A model generated the notes under the pieces. That model had not been told where the DNA came from. It worked only from the letters and a program-made list of their open reading frames with translations, and searched no databases. A DNA stretch of 64,000 nucleotides from Pelagihabitans pacificus (GTDB lineage Bacteria; Bacteroidota; Bacteroidia; Flavobacteriales; Flavobacteriaceae), in contig NZ_VIKU02000002.1 in assembly GCF_009371985.2 (NCBI RefSeq), positions 1 to 64,000 of the forward strand. Direction: 5' to 3'. Made by a program: the position numbers and the translations under genes. Position 1 is the stretch's first letter; every line of letters starts with the position of its first letter. Below are positions 61,613 to 64,000 of the stretch, piece by piece.

Positions 61613-61939
61613 ATGTTCGGAGATATGATGGGCATGATGGGAAAGCTTAAAGAAACGCAGGCCAAAGTGGAAGCTACCAAAAAACGATTGGAAACGGTGA
61701 CTCTAAATGAAAAGTCGTCTGATGGATTGGTGGAGGTTACTATTACAGCCAGTAGGGTACTAAAGGAAATCAAGATCGACGACAGCCTCCTTGCCGACAA
61801 GGAACAGTTGGAAGATTATCTTATTCTTACTATTAACAAGGCCATCGATGCGGCTACTAGGGTTAATGAGGCCGAGCTTGCGGGAGTCGCCAAGGAAGGG
61901 ATGCCGAACATACCGGGAATGGATTCATTTTTTAAATAA
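61613..61939 (+). CDS. ybaB: YbaB/EbfC nucleoid-associated protein
   Basis: 108 aa. It begins [60 protein letters not shown], the complete YbaB pattern of helix, beta sheet and helix, ending [17 protein letters not shown]. Dimeric DNA-binding protein associated with the nucleoid. It is divergent from the S9 peptidase and followed by a strong terminator. Confidence 0.92.
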   Translation: MFGDMMGMMGKLKETQAKVEATKKRLETVTLNEKSSDGLVEVTITASRVLKEIKIDDSLLADKEQLEDYLILTINKAIDAATRVNEAELAGVAKEGMPNIPGMDSFFK

Positions 61940-62271
61940 CTAGTTTACCAATACCCCGTTCGACCCTATTCAGGATATATGGCTTGAAGCCAAATAAAAA
62001 GGGCCTTCCGATGGAAGGCCCTTTTTTTGGTTGGTTAGTTACTCTTAAATCTCAAGGGATAAACACGTATCGTATCATTCCCGCAGATAGGCGAATATAA
62101 GAAACTCCTTTAAATTAACATATTTTTAAGAACAAAAAATGAGTATTTCAAAAGGGAAGTAGAAAAAAAAGACCGGTATCCCATTCGATACCCCTTTCTA
62201 CAAAACCTTAACATCAATTAGTTGATTAAAAAGTAGAAAGTGGATAGCTTTATGAAAAGTACTAAAACGCT
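61940..62271. other. Intergenic region with two hairpins
   Basis: 332 bp. Beyond the ybaB terminator (61996-62027), a second small hairpin ggtatc-ccattc-gatacc (62172-62189) lies next to an A8 run. On the minus strand it could terminate read-through from the threonine aldolase gene. No gene seen. Confidence 0.5.
61996..62027 (+). terminator. Strong rho-independent terminator after ybaB
   Basis: AAAAAGGGCCTTCC / GGAAGGCCCTTTTT with 3-nt loop gat and T7. Confidence 0.92.
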
Positions 62272-62598
62272 ATGATAGAAATAATAAAAGAAACGGACCG
62301 TAGTTATCGGTTTCAACTAAAAAATACGCACGGTGCTACGATTCTTAGTAGTGTTCCTTTTTCCAATAAAAAGGAAATAAAAAAAACCGTTTCGGAACTG
62401 ACCCCGTTAGTTCATAAACCAGCCGTATTCGAACGAAAAACGAATTATAAGGGCAAATTTCTTTTCAATCTAAAAAACGGGAATGGAAAAATTATCGGCA
62501 ACAGTCCATTATTCGACTCGGAGGCCGGGATGGAAAATGGTATAAAATATGTTAAAAAGCGTATTGTCGACTTGGATATAGGTTCGAAGACAAAATAA
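62272..62598 (+). CDS. YegP/DUF1508-family protein
   Basis: 108 aa with two DUF1508 repeats: SYRFQLKNTHGATILSSVPFSNKKEIKKTVSEL and GKFLFNLKNGNGKIIGNSPLFDSEAGMENGIKYV. Family members are small cytosolic dimers of unknown role, often stress-related. Isolated between the ybaB terminator and the threonine aldolase gene; no partner gene suggested. Confidence 0.88.
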   Translation: MIEIIKETDRSYRFQLKNTHGATILSSVPFSNKKEIKKTVSELTPLVHKPAVFERKTNYKGKFLFNLKNGNGKIIGNSPLFDSEAGMENGIKYVKKRIVDLDIGSKTK

Positions 62599-62742
62599 AT
62601 CATGAATACCCCACTAGGCCGAAAATTACTTTTTTGATAAGGGCATTGTTAGCTGAAAACCGAAGTTTTTGAGGATTTCTCCCTTTTTGGGATCGGAAAA
62701 AAAGTGATTTCCCACCACCGACATATACTTGGCATTACATAA

Positions 62743-63765
62743 TCACAGACTGGTCAAAATCGATAAAAAAGCATCGTGATGTGCATCGGTATAATCCAAA
62801 TGGGTAACGATCCGCAATTTTCCTTGTCCCATTCCGATGAGGTGTACATTTCGTTCTTTTAACTTTTGAATAAAGTCATCTGCCTGCATTTTTTCTTCGT
62901 CGACTTCAAAAATTATAATATTGGTCTCTATGGGTTCAACTTTTTTGATAAAGGAGATCGTTTGCAATACCTCCCCGATTTCCGCTGCTTTTAGATGGTC
63001 CTCTTCCAATCGTTCCAAGTGGTTGTCAAGCGCGTAGCTACCAGCTGCCGCCAGATACCCAGCCTGTCGCATGCCACCCCCAAGCACTTTACGTACTCGT
63101 AGTGCCCTGTCTAATAAGTCTTTCCCCCCTACCAAAATTGAACCCACGGGACAGCCCAACCCCTTACTTAGGCAAACACTGATCGTGTCGAAAAGGGCAC
63201 CGTACTGTTTCGCATCCTCTCCCTTTCTTACCAGGGCGTTCCACAAACGAGCTCCATCCAAATGATAGGCAAGTCTATGTTTTTCACAAACCGCTTTGAT
63301 ACGCCTTAATTCCTCAAAATTCCAGCAGGCTCCTCCACCCTTATTAGTGGTGTTCTCTATACAGACCAGGGACGTTAATGGGCTGTGATAGAAATCCGGT
63401 GGATTAATGGCAGCTTCTACCTGTTCCGCAGTCATCATACCTCGATGGCCGTCGACCAACTTACACGAAACGCCACTATTAAAACTTACCCCTCCCCCTT
63501 CATAATTATAGACGTGGGCATATTTGTCACATATGAGCTGATCACCTGGTTGCGTATGCACTTTTATCGCCGTTTGATTGGTCATGGTTCCCGACGGAAA
63601 AAACAAGGCCGCTTCCATTCCGAATATGTTGGCCACTTTCGTTTCAAGTGCATTGATAGAGGGATCTGCCTTAAAGACATCGTCCCCTACTTCGGCCGTC
63701 ATCATAGCATCGAGCATGCCCGGTGTTGGTTGGGTGACCGTATCGCTTATTAGGTTAATTTGCAT
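62743..63765 (-). CDS. ltaE: Low-specificity L-threonine aldolase
   Basis: 340 aa. The N-terminus MQINLISDTVTQPTPGMLDAMMTAEVGDDVFKADPSINALE, aldehyde/His motif GGVSFN, HLDGARLWNA (D170, R173) and the PLP lysine in SVCLSKGLGCPVGSIL (K201) are all conserved, as is RKVLGGGMRQAGYLAAAG. PLP-dependent cleavage of threonine or allo-threonine to glycine and acetaldehyde. Cytosolic. Runs toward YegP. Confidence 0.95.
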   Translation of the reverse strand: MQINLISDTVTQPTPGMLDAMMTAEVGDDVFKADPSINALETKVANIFGMEAALFFPSGTMTNQTAIKVHTQPGDQLICDKYAHVYNYEGGGVSFNSGVSCKLVDGHRGMMTAEQVEAAINPPDFYHSPLTSLVCIENTTNKGGGACWNFEELRRIKAVCEKHRLAYHLDGARLWNALVRKGEDAKQYGALFDTISVCLSKGLGCPVGSILVGGKDLLDRALRVRKVLGGGMRQAGYLAAAGSYALDNHLERLEEDHLKAAEIGEVLQTISFIKKVEPIETNIIIFEVDEEKMQADDFIQKLKERNVHLIGMGQGKLRIVTHLDYTDAHHDAFLSILTSL

Positions 63766-63888
63766 TAGAAAATTTATTAATTACCAAGATTTGCTTTGGT
63801 AGTGGCGCCCCTTTTGAAATGGTATGTATCACTTTCAAAATCGTTGTTTAGGGAATAACAACAACATCATCATCATCAAATCACAGCT

Positions 63889-64000
63889 TTAGTGAAAACA
63901 ATCCATTCCGATAGGGGAACCATCCGGAATTTTAGGGGTCGCTATCACTTTGAACTGCTCTGGGTGCTCATAAAAATTATCGATTCTTCTAGCCATTTCC
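63889..64000 (-). CDS. C-terminal end of a gene cut by the right edge
   Basis: An open minus-strand frame enters at the edge and stops at 63889-63891, giving about 37 residues that end ...KIPDGSPIGMDCFH. There is an in-frame ATG at 63996, but the frame continues upstream to the edge, so it is more likely the tail of a larger gene. Product not recognised. Confidence 0.45.
   Translation of the reverse strand, partial: EMARRIDNFYEHPEQFKVIATPKIPDGSPIGMDCFH

Noticed and set aside
63857-63880. CAA/CAT trinucleotide run as possible CRISPR or phase-variation tract
   Set aside because: Only a few units of simple repeat, not in a coding frame I can support; no CRISPR array or cas gene seen in the window.

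Overview
The window is chromosomal DNA from a member of the Bacteroidota, most likely a marine Flavobacteriaceae. The signs are an A+T-leaning but mixed base composition, no Shine-Dalgarno-like starts, promoter motifs of the TTTG/TAnnTTTG type, many lipoproteins with short signal peptides, and typical flavobacterial families (five-module LRR surface protein, BatA-domain protein, DUF4834-YfhO-glycosyltransferase operon, a sulfonolipid-type gene pair). I cannot name the genus from the sequence alone.

Layout. 1-4487 (minus) is the 5' part of a very large exported leucine-rich-repeat protein that runs off the left edge in near-identical 228-bp Ig-like repeats. 4847-7461 (minus) is a NarL-type two-component system whose kinase carries TPRs. 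7867-12876 (minus) holds two lipoproteins, a dienelactone-hydrolase-like lipoprotein, and an alcohol dehydrogenase/peroxiredoxin pair. 13278-14252 (plus) is an AraC-type regulator. 14354-20582 (plus) is a tight five-gene operon with three different beta-lactamase-fold serine hydrolases. 20812-26907 is a roughly 6.1-kb integrative element at the 3' end of tRNA-Ser(UGA). It carries a tyrosine recombinase, a BspA-like lipoprotein, a split DUF4209/HEPN-like gene and a palindrome-rich non-coding stretch. 27149-36465 contains a glycosyltransferase, a BatA protein, a dihydroorotase-like protein without its metal ligands, small membrane proteins, a carboxylesterase, an MBL hydrolase, a conserved unknown and a thiol peroxidase. 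36523-42213 has a cysteine-free endonuclease III, two duplicated units of sigma factor plus 47-aa protein, and uvrA. 42555-48785 has an Arg/Ser-rich exported protein, a Gfo/Idh-FecR-molybdopterin oxidoreductase operon and a nucleotidase. 48845-54325 (minus) is an envelope-polysaccharide operon (DUF4834, YfhO, GT4, flippase). 54489-63765 contains an outer-membrane-like protein, an acetyltransferase-like protein, a PLP acyltransferase and cysteine-synthase-like pair that may make sulfonolipid precursors, an S9 peptidase, YbaB, YegP and threonine aldolase.

Most interesting points: (1) the duplicated sigma factor/47-aa-protein cassette, in which both small ORFs align without gaps (22/47 identical); (2) the tRNA-Ser element, whose att sites, arm-type repeats and replacement terminator are all readable; (3) its DUF4209-like gene, split at a CAAT tetranucleotide repeat where one extra unit would restore a single protein ending in an RN-x2-AH HEPN-type motif; (4) a 41-bp element present upstream of two envelope genes on either side of the two-component system; (5) the three-serine-hydrolase operon.
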